Below the pieces are notes generated by a model, which searched no databases, had not been told where the DNA came from, and saw only the letters and a program-made list of their open reading frames with translations. DNA of 64,000 nucleotides, taken from positions 17,339 to 81,338 of the forward strand of contig NZ_JBHZSP010000015.1 in NCBI RefSeq assembly GCF_043643765.1, in the 5' to 3' direction. Source of the stretch: Marinomonas posidonica_A. GTDB taxonomy: Bacteria > Pseudomonadota > Gammaproteobacteria > Pseudomonadales > Marinomonadaceae. Of the stretch, positions 1 to 8,223 are shown in pieces. A program made the translations under genes and the position numbers. The stretch's first letter is position 1, and every line of letters starts with the position of its first letter.

Positions 1-37
1 ATTGATTAAAGACTAAGCAGAGCACATCCTACCGCAC

Positions 38-60
38 AAAAAAAGGGAGCTCATGCTCCC
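38..60 (-). terminator. Intrinsic terminator of sstT
   Basis: On the minus strand a GGGAGC / GCTCCC stem with a four-base loop is followed by seven U residues. It starts about 20 bases past the sstT stop codon, which fits a rho-independent terminator for that gene. Confidence 0.8.
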
Positions 61-80
61 TTCGTCAACATCCTGAGAAT

Positions 81-1316
81 TTACGCTTTATCTTCAGATA
101 AACACGCTGCGGCCGTGAACAAGGCATCGGTAGAACTGTTCAAAGCGGTTTCCGCCGAATCTTGTAATACACCAATAACAAAGCCAACCGCCACCACTTG
201 CATGGCCACTTCATTTGAAATGTTAAATAAGCTACAAGCTAACGGAATCAGCAATAGAGAACCACCTGCGACACCAGACGCACCACATGCAGAAACCGCG
301 GCAATGATACTAAGCAAGAATGCCGTACCGAAATCCACCGAAATCTCCAAGGTATTCACTGCCGCTAAGGTCAATACAGTAATCGTAATGGCTGCCCCCG
401 CCATGTTGATGGTGGCACCAAGAGGAATCGAGACAGAATAGGTGTCTTCGTCCAGATCAAGACGCTTACAAAGAGACATGTTCACAGGAATGTTGGCCGC
501 TGAACTGCGCGTGAAAAACGCCGTTATGCCACTCTCTTTTAAACACTTAAAGACTAATGGGTAAGGGTTGCGACGTAGTTTCCAAAACACCAATAATGGA
601 TTGGTTACCAAAGCAATGAATACCATCGCACCGACTAACACGGTCAATAAATGACTGTAACCCAACAAAGCATCAAAGCCCGTTTCGGCAATGGTATTGG
701 CGACCAGACCAAAAATACCAAATGGCGCTAAGCGGATAATAACATTAACCAGTTTAGTAACACTGTCGGCGACTTCCTGTAGAAATTGTTTACTTGAGTC
801 TGAGGCGTTACGTAATCCGAAGCCTAAGCCAATCGCCCAAGCCAGAATCCCCACATAGTTCCCTTGCATTAACGCATTGATGGGGTTGTCCACAACATTG
901 AAGACCAAGGTTTGTAATACCTCGCCCAAACCTTGAGGTGCCGCTCGGCTCATGTCTGATGCAGAAAGTAATAACTGAGTTGGGAACAAAAAGCTGAACA
1001 CGACCGCAGTCAGGGAAGCGACAAACGTGCCCAACACATAGAGAAACAATACAGGACGAATATGAGTATGTTGCGACTGTTTATGATTCGCAATGGCTGC
1101 CATCACTAAGATAAACACCAGAATTGGCGCAATGGCTTTCAGCGCTTTGACAAAAAAGTCACCCAACAATTTGCTTGATAGAGCCAGATCGGGAGCAAAC
1201 TGCCCAACCAGCACTCCACACACTATACCAACCGCAATTTGCAGTACCAAATTACCACTAAAGAAACGCTTCGCCAGCGTTGAAAATACATCAAATATCA
1301 TCTGAGGGAGGTCCAC
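81..1316 (-). CDS. sstT: Serine/threonine:sodium symporter SstT
   Basis: Imports serine and threonine with sodium across the inner membrane (dicarboxylate/amino acid:cation symporter family). The 411-residue protein can be followed along almost its whole length against E. coli SstT from memory: an early block KAIAPILVFILVMAAIANH, the re-entrant loop signature FFTRSSAANIPVNM, SIPLGATINMAGAAITITV, and the C-terminal GVLQDSAETALNSSTD. It is a multi-spanning membrane protein without a cleaved signal. The first codon used here is GTG at 1316; the ATG five codons later (1301) is equally possible because neither has a strong ribosome binding site. It is a single gene with its own terminator. Confidence 0.95.
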   Translation of the reverse strand: MDLPQMIFDVFSTLAKRFFSGNLVLQIAVGIVCGVLVGQFAPDLALSSKLLGDFFVKALKAIAPILVFILVMAAIANHKQSQHTHIRPVLFLYVLGTFVASLTAVVFSFLFPTQLLLSASDMSRAAPQGLGEVLQTLVFNVVDNPINALMQGNYVGILAWAIGLGFGLRNASDSSKQFLQEVADSVTKLVNVIIRLAPFGIFGLVANTIAETGFDALLGYSHLLTVLVGAMVFIALVTNPLLVFWKLRRNPYPLVFKCLKESGITAFFTRSSAANIPVNMSLCKRLDLDEDTYSVSIPLGATINMAGAAITITVLTLAAVNTLEISVDFGTAFLLSIIAAVSACGASGVAGGSLLLIPLACSLFNISNEVAMQVVAVGFVIGVLQDSAETALNSSTDALFTAAACLSEDKA

Positions 1317-1531
1317 TGAATTTTTGAAGTGGGCACCTTACTGTATCGTGACGATAAAATGAACCATTTTAGGGCGTTTTGTCATAAAAATTGAGCAATG
1401 GCAAGAAATGCCACAGCATCTGCTTTAGCCTATTCGTGACTTCCTCACTTTGTCCATAAAGAACATATTGAACTCCTTCTAGAGAAGACCCATATTGATA
1501 GAATCAATAATATTTCCACTAAGGACTTCTC

Positions 1532-2170
1532 ATGTCAGATTTGCTAGACAAATTGAACTGGCGCTATGCGACCAAAAAAATGGACCCAAGCAAAGCGGTT
1601 GAACAAGAAAAAATCAATCGCATTTTGGAAGCCATCCGCCTTACTGCTACCTCAAGCGGCCTTCAACCTTACGAAGTCATTGTGGTGACGAATAAAGCGT
1701 TGCGTGAGCAAATTGTGCCACATGCCTGGAACCAAACACAGATTACCGACGGTTCTCACTTGCTAGTATTCGCTGCATGGGACAATTACACTGAAGAACG
1801 TATCAATACTATGTTTGATCTAGTTAATGACGAGCGCGGTTTCAAAAACGAAGGCTGGGAAAATTACCGCCAAATGTTGTTGAGCACTTACCCGCCTCGT
1901 GATGCCGAAACTAACTATCAACATGCCGCACGCCAAGCTTATATTGGCCTAGGTACGGCTTTAATCGCGGCCGCAGAAGAAGGAGTTGATAGCACACCAA
2001 TGGAAGGGTTCGATCCAGCTAAGGTTGACGAAATTCTTGGTCTGACAGAACGAGGGTTGCGCTCTGTGATCTTGTTACCTTTAGGTTACCGTGCAGACGA
2101 AGGTGATTGGCTTAAAGATTTGAAAAAAGTACGTCGTGCCAAGCAAGACTTCATCACTGAGATGAACTAA
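1532..2170 (+). CDS. NfsB-like NAD(P)H nitroreductase
   Basis: FMN-dependent nitroreductase of the oxygen-insensitive NfsB/FRase I type, expected to reduce nitroaromatics or quinones in the cytosol. The 212 residues match the family length. The N-terminal RYATKKMDP (FMN phosphate-binding arginine and lysine region), the TATSSGLQPYEVIVV stretch and the C-terminal ILLPLGYRADEGDWL are typical. ATG at 1532 follows an AAGGA box at good spacing. It is monocistronic, with a strong terminator about 50 bases downstream. The physiological substrate cannot be read from sequence. Confidence 0.9.
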   Translation: MSDLLDKLNWRYATKKMDPSKAVEQEKINRILEAIRLTATSSGLQPYEVIVVTNKALREQIVPHAWNQTQITDGSHLLVFAAWDNYTEERINTMFDLVNDERGFKNEGWENYRQMLLSTYPPRDAETNYQHAARQAYIGLGTALIAAAEEGVDSTPMEGFDPAKVDEILGLTERGLRSVILLPLGYRADEGDWLKDLKKVRRAKQDFITEMN

Positions 2171-2222
2171 TTATTACTTCATACGTAATAACAATGTTTT
2201 ATAATGAAGCGAATGTTACGCA

Positions 2223-2249
2223 ACGCCGACCAATGAGTCGGCGTTTTTA
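2223..2249 (+). terminator. Intrinsic terminator of the nitroreductase gene
   Basis: A perfect 8-bp stem, ACGCCGAC / GTCGGCGT (2223-2230 and 2237-2244), with a six-base loop, is followed by a run of T. Confidence 0.85.
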
Positions 2250-2350
2250 TTTTTGATACAAATAGCACTCATCAATAAGGTTCCACGGAACTCTTTCCAA
2301 ATGAAAGACTCTATTTCCAGTAACAAAAAACGCATACTAAGGAGATCATT

Positions 2351-2890
2351 ATGATGAAGCGATTTGGCTTATTGATGTTAGCCAGCCTAATCAGTGCCTG
2401 TTCTAGTGATGGCTGGCGTACAGCAAGCCGAGAGCCTGCTGGCATTGCGCCTTCTCCAGAAGTGCAAAAAGACGCTGTTATAGAAGTCTATGCGGCCGAT
2501 GCATACAGTTGGCGAGGTTGGTTTGCCGTGCACACTTGGATTGCCACCAAAGAACAAAATGCTGATCGTTATAAGGTATATGAAGTGGTCGGTTGGCGAC
2601 TCAATCGAGGCTTACCTGCGCTCACGGAATACCAAACGCCGACACCGGACCGTTATTGGTTTGGCGCCAAACCAGAAAAACTCTTATCCATACAAGGTGA
2701 ACAAGCTCAAACGCTTATTCCACAAATAGCGCAAGCCGTGAATGCTTACCCTTGGAAAAATGAATACAAGGTGTTTCCTGGGCCAAACAGCAATACTTTT
2801 CCTGCTTGGATTGCTCAGCAAGTACCTGAGCTTGGACTCAAACTGCCCTTTAGCGCCATCGGCAGTGGTTATGTGGACAATACCCCATAA
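2351..2890 (+). CDS. DUF3750-family lipoprotein
   Basis: Predicted outer- or inner-membrane lipoprotein of unknown function. Residues 1-17 form a lipoprotein signal peptide (MMKRFGLLMLASLISAC) with the lipid-modified cysteine at 17. The mature part carries the DUF3750-type pattern: a beta-rich block with AADAYSWRGWFAVHTWIA, a YEVVGWR segment, the tryptophan-rich DRYWFGAKPE, and the C-terminal YPWKNEYKVFPGPNSNTF and IGSGY. A GGAG box at 2341 sets the ATG at 2351. The gene is flanked by terminators and looks monocistronic. No enzymatic residues are established for the family as far as I know. Confidence 0.8.
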   Translation: MMKRFGLLMLASLISACSSDGWRTASREPAGIAPSPEVQKDAVIEVYAADAYSWRGWFAVHTWIATKEQNADRYKVYEVVGWRLNRGLPALTEYQTPTPDRYWFGAKPEKLLSIQGEQAQTLIPQIAQAVNAYPWKNEYKVFPGPNSNTFPAWIAQQVPELGLKLPFSAIGSGYVDNTP

Positions 2891-2916
2891 AAAATGGACT
2901 CATTAGAGTCCATTTT
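2891..2916. terminator. Bidirectional terminator between the DUF3750 gene and yheV
   Basis: AAAATGGACTC (2891-2901), loop ATTA, GAGTCCATTTT (2906-2916). The A-run and T-run on the two sides make it usable from both strands, and it lies between two convergent genes. Confidence 0.85.
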
Positions 2917-2935
2917 TTGTGTACTGCCTCGCTGA

Positions 2936-3196
2936 TTAGTGTTTGGTGTCACCCGGATTAGGGATGAAATTAATCACCATTTCTTCCGCTTGTGGCGCAC
3001 TGGCGTGAGGTTGATTAACGCGAGTTGCCAATTCAGGGGCTTGCGCCTGTACATTGGTCGACTGCTCATCTTGATAGCCACAAGCCACACATTCTCTGTG
3101 CTGCTTCTCTGCATCATCATCACGCCAAGCGCGGATCTTGTCCATCTCATTGCAACGAGGGCAAACCGCGCCAGCAATAAAGCGTTTTACTGTCAT
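2936..3196 (-). CDS. yheV: YheV-family zinc-ribbon protein
   Basis: Small cytosolic protein of 86 residues with a four-cysteine zinc ribbon: C12-P-R-C15 and C36-V-A-C39. The N-terminus MTVKRFIAGAVCPRC is characteristic of the YheV family. The C-terminal half is low-complexity, rich in Ala/Gln/Pro and poorly conserved. It follows prlC by 64 bases on the same strand, an association also found in other gammaproteobacteria, so co-transcription is likely. A GAGGAA box precedes the ATG at 3196. The biochemical role is not known to me. Confidence 0.85.
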   Translation of the reverse strand: MTVKRFIAGAVCPRCNEMDKIRAWRDDDAEKQHRECVACGYQDEQSTNVQAQAPELATRVNQPHASAPQAEEMVINFIPNPGDTKH

Positions 3197-3260
3197 TTTG
3201 ATTCCTCATCAAAGCCACCGAAGTGAACGCTTGGGCGGCTTAATGCTGCCTTGTTTTAGA

Positions 3261-5288
3261 TTATGCGGCGATACCACTGTGTCTTAACAAAGCATCGGTG
3301 CTTGGTTCACGACCACGGAAAGCGGCAAATAATTCTGCAGCCGGTCGCGAACCACCATTCGCCAATATGGTATCACGGAAGTGCGCGCCCGTATCTTGGT
3401 TAAAAATGCCATCTTCTTCAAATTTCGAAAACGCATCCGCTGACAAAACTTCGGCCCACTTGTAGCTGTAGTAGCCCGCAGCATAACCACCCGCAAAGAT
3501 ATGCGAGAAACTGTTCTGGAAGCGGTTAAATTCAGGCGGAATGACCACAGCGACCGCATCACGAACTTGATCTAATATTGACTGAACCGATACACCGGCC
3601 TGATATTCTTTGTGCAATTTGAAATCAAACAATGAAAATTCCAACTGACGTACCATTTGCATGGCTGATTGGAAATTTTTCGCCGCCAGCATTTTATCTA
3701 ACAAATCCTGTGGCAAAGGTTCACCAGTTTCGTGATGACCAGCAATGTAGGCCAGAGCTTCTGGTTCATAACACCAATTTTCCATAAACTGACTAGGTAA
3801 CTCTACCGCATCCCACGCTACGCCATTAATACCCGATACGGCCGATTCTTCGACTTGGGTCAGCATGTGATGCAAACCGTGACCAAACTCATGGAACAAG
3901 GTGGTCACCTCGTCATGGGTTAACAAGGCCGCTTGTTCACCGATTGGTGGCGTAAAGTTACACACTAAGTAGGCAACCGGTAATTGCAAACGTGCATCGC
4001 TCAAACGGCGACGAGTTCGACAAGCGTCCATCCAAGCGCCACCGCGTTTGCCTTCACGAGCATACGGATCTAAGTAAAAGCGCGCGATGTCTGTGCCTTC
4101 TTTGCTAATGGTAAAAAGTTTGACGTCTTGGTGATAACGGTCAAATTCTTGCTCTTCACGAATGTCTACCGCGAATAAAGTTTGTGCCACGTGAAACAAT
4201 CCAGACAAGACTTTGTTCATTGGGAAGTAAGGGCGCAACGCTTCTTGGGAAATGCTGTACTTATGCTGACGCAGCTTTTCCGCGTAATACATCATGTCCC
4301 AAGCGTTTAACGTCGCTACACCATTCTCTTCTTTAGCAAAGGCTTGTAGGTTAGCCAAATCTTGCTCTGCAGCAGGTTTAGACTTTTCAGCCAAGTCTTC
4401 CAAAAAGTCGATCACTTGCTGACCATTGTCTGCCATCTTAGTCGCCACCGACAATTCTGCGTAGTTTTCAAAGCCTAAGATTTCCGCCATCTCGTGACGC
4501 AAAGCCAGAATCTCATCGATCAATGGTGCGTTATCGAAGCTTGCATCCGCTTGATCCGACGCACGAGTGGCAAAGGCTCGGTACATTTCCTCGCGCAAAG
4601 CCGCATTGTCTGAATAACTCATCACAGGTAAGTAAGAAGGGAAGTCCAAGGTAAACAACCAGCCATCTTGCTCTTTTGCCTGTGCCATTTGTTTGGCTTG
4701 CGCTAAAGCTGACTCTGGTAGCCCGGCTAACTCTGCTTCGTCAGTAATCAACTTACTCCAAGCTTGCGTAGCATCTAATACGTTTTCACTGAACTGACTG
4801 CTTAGCTCAGACAAACGCTGGCTGATTTCACCATAGCGTTGCTTCGCTTCGCCTTCTAGCCCCACACCAGACAGCTCAAAATCTCGCACGGCTTGTTTTA
4901 ACGTCTCTTGTTGAGCGACGGATAAATTTACCGCATCTGGGCTTTCTGCTAAGGATTTATAAGCTTGATAAAGCGCTTTGTTTTGACCCAATTCTGTGTA
5001 GTACTGAGTCAATTTAGGTAGGCAAGCATTATAGACCGCTCGCAATTCAGGGGTATTTTGCACCGCATTCAAATGGCTGATCGGTGACCAAAAATTGTTC
5101 AAATCGTCATCCAACTGATCCAAAGGCAATACTAGGCTTTCCCAGCTCGGGTTTTGGTTCGCTTTCACACAAGCATCAATTTGTTCTTTATTGCGCACTA
5201 AAATCGCGTCTAGATCGGTTTCTATACGAGATACTTCCACGCCAGAGAAGTTCGGCAAACTCGTCGCATCCCACACGGATTGAGACAT
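3261..5288 (-). CDS. prlC: Oligopeptidase A (M3 zinc metallopeptidase)
   Basis: Cytosolic zinc oligopeptidase that degrades short peptides, including cleaved signal peptides. From the chosen start it is 675 residues, against 680 for E. coli PrlC, and conserved blocks align throughout (VLDATQAWSKLITDEAEL, YYAEKLRQHKYSIS, VAWDAVELPSQFMENW, SHIFAGGYAAGYYSYKWAEVL). The catalytic HEFGH motif is at residues 466-470. The start is set at the ATG at 5288 because an AAAAGGA ribosome binding site lies nine bases before it; an in-frame ATG seven codons upstream (5309) has that box inside its coding sequence. It is followed by yheV in the same direction. Confidence 0.95.
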   Translation of the reverse strand: MSQSVWDATSLPNFSGVEVSRIETDLDAILVRNKEQIDACVKANQNPSWESLVLPLDQLDDDLNNFWSPISHLNAVQNTPELRAVYNACLPKLTQYYTELGQNKALYQAYKSLAESPDAVNLSVAQQETLKQAVRDFELSGVGLEGEAKQRYGEISQRLSELSSQFSENVLDATQAWSKLITDEAELAGLPESALAQAKQMAQAKEQDGWLFTLDFPSYLPVMSYSDNAALREEMYRAFATRASDQADASFDNAPLIDEILALRHEMAEILGFENYAELSVATKMADNGQQVIDFLEDLAEKSKPAAEQDLANLQAFAKEENGVATLNAWDMMYYAEKLRQHKYSISQEALRPYFPMNKVLSGLFHVAQTLFAVDIREEQEFDRYHQDVKLFTISKEGTDIARFYLDPYAREGKRGGAWMDACRTRRRLSDARLQLPVAYLVCNFTPPIGEQAALLTHDEVTTLFHEFGHGLHHMLTQVEESAVSGINGVAWDAVELPSQFMENWCYEPEALAYIAGHHETGEPLPQDLLDKMLAAKNFQSAMQMVRQLEFSLFDFKLHKEYQAGVSVQSILDQVRDAVAVVIPPEFNRFQNSFSHIFAGGYAAGYYSYKWAEVLSADAFSKFEEDGIFNQDTGAHFRDTILANGGSRPAAELFAAFRGREPSTDALLRHSGIAA

Positions 5289-5476
5289 ATCATGGTATCC
5301 TTTTGACAATGTAATTAGGCCTTCGACTGAGGGAACACATCCTCTCTTCAGCGATAAGGTACAAATAAAACTAATGCTTAATAAGATAGGTAGTCTTTTG
5401 CTTTTTTCAATGCATAGAAGACGATTGCCTTAATAGTTACCTTGATTATGCAGTTTATGTACGTAGGAGTGAGCAA

Positions 5477-6025
5477 ATGGTGATGAAATCTTTTCGTGGC
5501 AATACGCCACAATTAGGTGAGCGAGTTTGGGTTGATGACAACGCCGTGGTGATTGGTGATGTGATTATTGGCGATGACAGTTCAATTTGGCCTTTGGTGG
5601 CCATCCGAGGGGATATGCACCGTATTCGTATTGGTAAGCGCACCAGCATTCAGGATAACTCATGCCTGCATATCACCCACGCCAGCACTTATAAACCCGA
5701 AGGTCACCCGCTGACCATTGGTGATGACGTCACCGTTGGCCATATGGCTATGTTGCATGGCTGTACCATTGGCAGTCGAGTCTTGGTTGGCATGGGCACC
5801 ACGATTCTGGATGGCGCCATTATTGAAGATGAAGTCATTATTGGCGCAGGTTCTCTAGTACCACCGGGGAAGGTCTTGGAGTCTGGATTTATGTATATGG
5901 GCTCACCGGTGAAACAAATTCGTCCTCTTAAGGTCAAAGAAATTGAGTACTTTCAATACGCTGGCCTAAACTACGTTAAATTAAAAGACGAATACTTGGC
6001 CGAAGCGAAACAAGCTGCAAAATAA
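5477..6025 (+). CDS. yrdA: Gamma-class carbonic anhydrase-like hexapeptide protein (YrdA family)
   Basis: Left-handed parallel beta-helix protein of 182 residues built from hexapeptide repeats (IGDVIIGDDSSIWP, IGDDVTVGHMAML, IIEDEVIIGAGSLV). His65, His89 and His94 are in the right pattern for the zinc site shared between subunits in a trimer; the GHMAMLHG motif carries two of them. YrdA-type proteins are cytosolic and their carbonic anhydrase activity is variable, so the enzymatic role is likely but not certain. An AGGAG box seven bases before the ATG fixes the start. The sigma-factor gene follows about 75 bases later but has its own promoter. Confidence 0.9.
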   Translation: MVMKSFRGNTPQLGERVWVDDNAVVIGDVIIGDDSSIWPLVAIRGDMHRIRIGKRTSIQDNSCLHITHASTYKPEGHPLTIGDDVTVGHMAMLHGCTIGSRVLVGMGTTILDGAIIEDEVIIGAGSLVPPGKVLESGFMYMGSPVKQIRPLKVKEIEYFQYAGLNYVKLKDEYLAEAKQAAK

Positions 6026-6049
6026 AGCGTTTGATAAATCTGCTAAACT

Positions 6050-6075
6050 TGTAAGAAATGTGAATTAACCACGTC
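6050..6075 (+). promoter_or_regulatory. ECF-sigma promoter of the sigma-factor gene
   Basis: TGTAAG at 6050-6055, a 16-base spacer, then CGTC at 6072-6075, 25 bases before the sigma gene. The decamer TGTAAGAAAT is repeated exactly in front of bufA with a 17-base spacer to CGTC. GTAA-type -35 and CGTC-type -10 elements are usual for ECF sigma factors, so autoregulation is the simplest reading. Confidence 0.7.
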
Positions 6076-6100
6076 TAATAGCTACGGAAAAGAGGTTGAA

Positions 6101-6736
6101 ATGATTGAGGCAAACCCTTCGTTAAGTGCATCTGAGGCGCCAAATGCGGCCTTGTTTTATGATCAGGAGTTCATGGAAGCTCTACGAAGCCAAATGGTGA
6201 AATTCGCTACATTACAGGTTCAAGATGCCCAGTTAGCAGAGGATGCAGTGCAAGAAGCTATGTTATCTGCGTATCAAAATATCGACAAATTTGGTCGTCA
6301 GGCCGCATTAAAGACTTGGGTATTTTCCATTCTTAAAAACAAGCTCATTGACTTATTACGGAAGGAAAAACGTACCACAGTCGCCAGCCAGCTGGAAAAC
6401 GGACCAAATTTACACGGTGATGCCCTAATGGATCATTTATTCAAAGAGAATGGTCACTGGCAAAAAAGTGAGCGTCCACAGAAATGGGATGACCCTGATC
6501 ATGGCGTGGAAAACGAACATTTCTGGCGAGTTTTTGATGCTTGTCTGACGGCTTTGCCAGAAAAGTACGGTCGATTCTTTATGATGCGCGAATTCTTAGA
6601 AATGGCCACACCAGAAATTTGTCACAACGAAGACATCAGTGTCTCCAGTCTCAATGTCACCTTATACCGTGCCCGTTTGCGCTTGCGTGAATGTTTAGAA
6701 GATAACTGGTATCAGGCAAAGGAGTCTGGATCATGA
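6101..6736 (+). CDS. ECF-type RNA polymerase sigma factor
   Basis: Group 4 sigma-70 factor of 211 residues with the two domains expected. Sigma-2, about residues 25-95, includes DAQLAEDAVQEAMLSAY and the WVFSILKNKLIDLLRKEKR helix. Sigma-4, about 145-205, includes LTALPEKYGRFFMMREFLEM and a helix-turn-helix ending LNVTLYRARLRLRECL. It overlaps the downstream anti-sigma gene by four bases (ATGA). The bufferin operon starts 100 bases past the anti-sigma gene and shares the sigma gene's promoter motif, so the regulon includes at least bufABC. AGAGG precedes the ATG at 6101. The inducing signal is probably a metal or oxidative stress (inference from the target genes). Confidence 0.9.
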   Translation: MIEANPSLSASEAPNAALFYDQEFMEALRSQMVKFATLQVQDAQLAEDAVQEAMLSAYQNIDKFGRQAALKTWVFSILKNKLIDLLRKEKRTTVASQLENGPNLHGDALMDHLFKENGHWQKSERPQKWDDPDHGVENEHFWRVFDACLTALPEKYGRFFMMREFLEMATPEICHNEDISVSSLNVTLYRARLRLRECLEDNWYQAKESGS

Positions 6737-6927
6737 TGAATTGCAAAGAGGCCACACAACTCTTGTCCGAAAAGCTCGACCGCCCCTTAGACACTAAAGA
6801 AAAAGTCATGTTAGGGGTTCATACCGCCATGTGCTCATCTTGCAAACAGTTCGGCAGACAGATGGAAGACATTCGCAGCCTCGCCAAACAATACTCAAAA
6901 GGCAAACAAACAGAAGAAAAAAAATAA
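6733..6927 (+). CDS. Zinc-finger (zf-HC2) anti-sigma factor
   Basis: A 64-residue soluble protein with the zinc anti-sigma pattern H30-x3-C34-x2-C37 and an N-terminal Cys4, translationally coupled to the sigma gene by a four-base overlap. It has no transmembrane segment, so unlike many anti-sigma factors it should sense its signal in the cytosol, for example by loss or replacement of zinc or thiol oxidation. It ends in a Lys/Glu-rich tail. This role is inferred from the motif and gene pairing. Confidence 0.8.
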   Translation: MMNCKEATQLLSEKLDRPLDTKEKVMLGVHTAMCSSCKQFGRQMEDIRSLAKQYSKGKQTEEKK

Positions 6928-6941
6928 TTTTGTGTTTCGAG

Positions 6942-6968
6942 TGTAAGAAATAAAAAGCCGTCTACGTC
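6942..6968 (+). promoter_or_regulatory. ECF-sigma promoter of the bufferin operon
   Basis: TGTAAG at 6942-6947, a 17-base spacer, CGTC at 6965-6968, about 60 bases before bufA. The match to the sigma gene's own promoter covers the ten-base TGTAAGAAAT block and the CGTC. A second CGTC at 6959-6962 has a spacer too short (11 bases) to be the -10. Confidence 0.7.
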
Positions 6969-7026
6969 AAAACACTGTAACCCAAAGACATGTGTCTTTT
7001 TAAAAACAAACTATGAGGCTCTAACA

Positions 7027-7302
7027 ATGAAAAATTCAACTGCTACTTTATCCGTTGCTCTAGGTACTGCCATTGCGTTATCTGCTGTAGCGATGCCAGC
7101 TCAGGCGGCTAGCAAAGAAAAATGCTACGGCGTGGCATTAGCAGGTCAGAATGACTGTGCAGCTGGTCCAGGTACATCTTGTGCAGGTACTTCAAAAACA
7201 GATTACCAATCAAATGCCTGGAAACTAGTACCAGCAGGCACTTGTAATGATATGGAATCAAAAACCTCCCCAACAGGCCATGGTCAATTGAAAGCGTTTT
7301 AA
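7027..7302 (+). CDS. bufA: Bufferin-type metallophore precursor (DUF2282, BufA1)
   Basis: Ribosomally made, post-translationally modified periplasmic peptide of 91 residues. Residues 1-27 are a signal peptide ending in AQA. The mature part has four cysteines, C33, C44, C52 and C73, in the conserved DUF2282 frame EKCYGVALAGQNDC, GTSCAGTSK and PAGTC. In characterised bufferins, cysteines are converted to thiooxazole rings by the MNIO enzyme encoded next door, and the product binds copper in the periplasm. Gene order bufA-bufB-bufC-doxX and the ECF promoter in front support the same role here. The preferred metal in this organism is an inference. Confidence 0.9.
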   Translation: MKNSTATLSVALGTAIALSAVAMPAQAASKEKCYGVALAGQNDCAAGPGTSCAGTSKTDYQSNAWKLVPAGTCNDMESKTSPTGHGQLKAF

Positions 7303-7317
7303 ACGACACGACTGAAG

Positions 7318-8223
7318 ATGACCAATTCTTTGTTAAACGAGACTCAAGCAAAGCAAGAAGAGCCATGTTCAACTTCTTGTTTTGCGTCTCACTCTGGCGT
7401 CAGTCTCAAGCCGGTCTATTATCAGACGATTTTAGAGCATCGACCAGCCACGGGATTTTTTGAAATTCATGCGGAAAACTATCTTAGCCAAGGTGGCCCT
7501 GCTGCCTATTTTCTCCGCCAAATTCGCCAAGAATACGACATGACAATCCACGGCGTTGGTTTGTCGATTGGTGGTGAAAATCCCCTCGATATTGAGCATC
7601 TAAACAAAGTCGCACAGCTCGTTGAGGAGATTCAACCGGCTTATTTTTCTGAACACCTAGCTTGGTCGACTCATGACCAACACTTTTATAACGATTTACT
7701 GCCCATTCGTTATGATAAAGACAGTTTAGATCGAGTTTGTCAGCACATAGACCAAGTTCAGACTCAAATGAAGCAACCGATTTTAATAGAAAACCCGTCA
7801 ACCTATTTGACGTTTGCTGACAGCGACTTCAGCGAAACGGATTTCATTAGAGAAATGGTAAAACGCACTGGCTGTGGTCTATTACTAGACATTAATAATG
7901 TCGAAGTATCGTGTTTTAATCAGGGCAAAAAAGCGATCGATTATCTTGAAAATTTCCCATTAGAAGCCGTGAAGCAGATTCATTTGGCTGGTCATACATT
8001 GGATGACAATCCTGTCGTTGCTTTAAAAATAGACAGTCATGATGAAGCGGTTAGCCAAGACGTTTGGTCCTTGTATCAATATACCTTACAACGACTCGGT
8101 GATTGCCCAACCCTAATCGAGCGAGACGATAATTTACCCGAATTGGTGGAATTGATCGCCGAAGCAGAATTTGCGGATCGCATTCGACAAGCGGTTAAAC
8201 GGGGAGGGTTGGTGAATGCATAA
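7318..8223 (+). CDS. bufB: MNIO-family bufferin maturase (DUF692)
   Basis: Multinuclear non-heme iron-dependent oxidative enzyme (TIM barrel, DUF692) that modifies cysteines of the precursor in the cytosol before export. The 301 residues contain the metal-ligand motifs of the family in order: EIHAENYL, the Glu/His pair in YFSEHLAWS, IENPSTYL, LLDINNVEVS, QIHLAGHT and LIERDDNLPEL. It starts 15 bases after bufA and overlaps bufC by eight bases. The ATG at 7318 has no clear Shine-Dalgarno sequence, so translation may depend on bufA. The 20-odd residues before GVSLKPVYY are Ser/Cys-rich and not part of the barrel. Confidence 0.92.
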   Translation: MTNSLLNETQAKQEEPCSTSCFASHSGVSLKPVYYQTILEHRPATGFFEIHAENYLSQGGPAAYFLRQIRQEYDMTIHGVGLSIGGENPLDIEHLNKVAQLVEEIQPAYFSEHLAWSTHDQHFYNDLLPIRYDKDSLDRVCQHIDQVQTQMKQPILIENPSTYLTFADSDFSETDFIREMVKRTGCGLLLDINNVEVSCFNQGKKAIDYLENFPLEAVKQIHLAGHTLDDNPVVALKIDSHDEAVSQDVWSLYQYTLQRLGDCPTLIERDDNLPELVELIAEAEFADRIRQAVKRGGLVNA

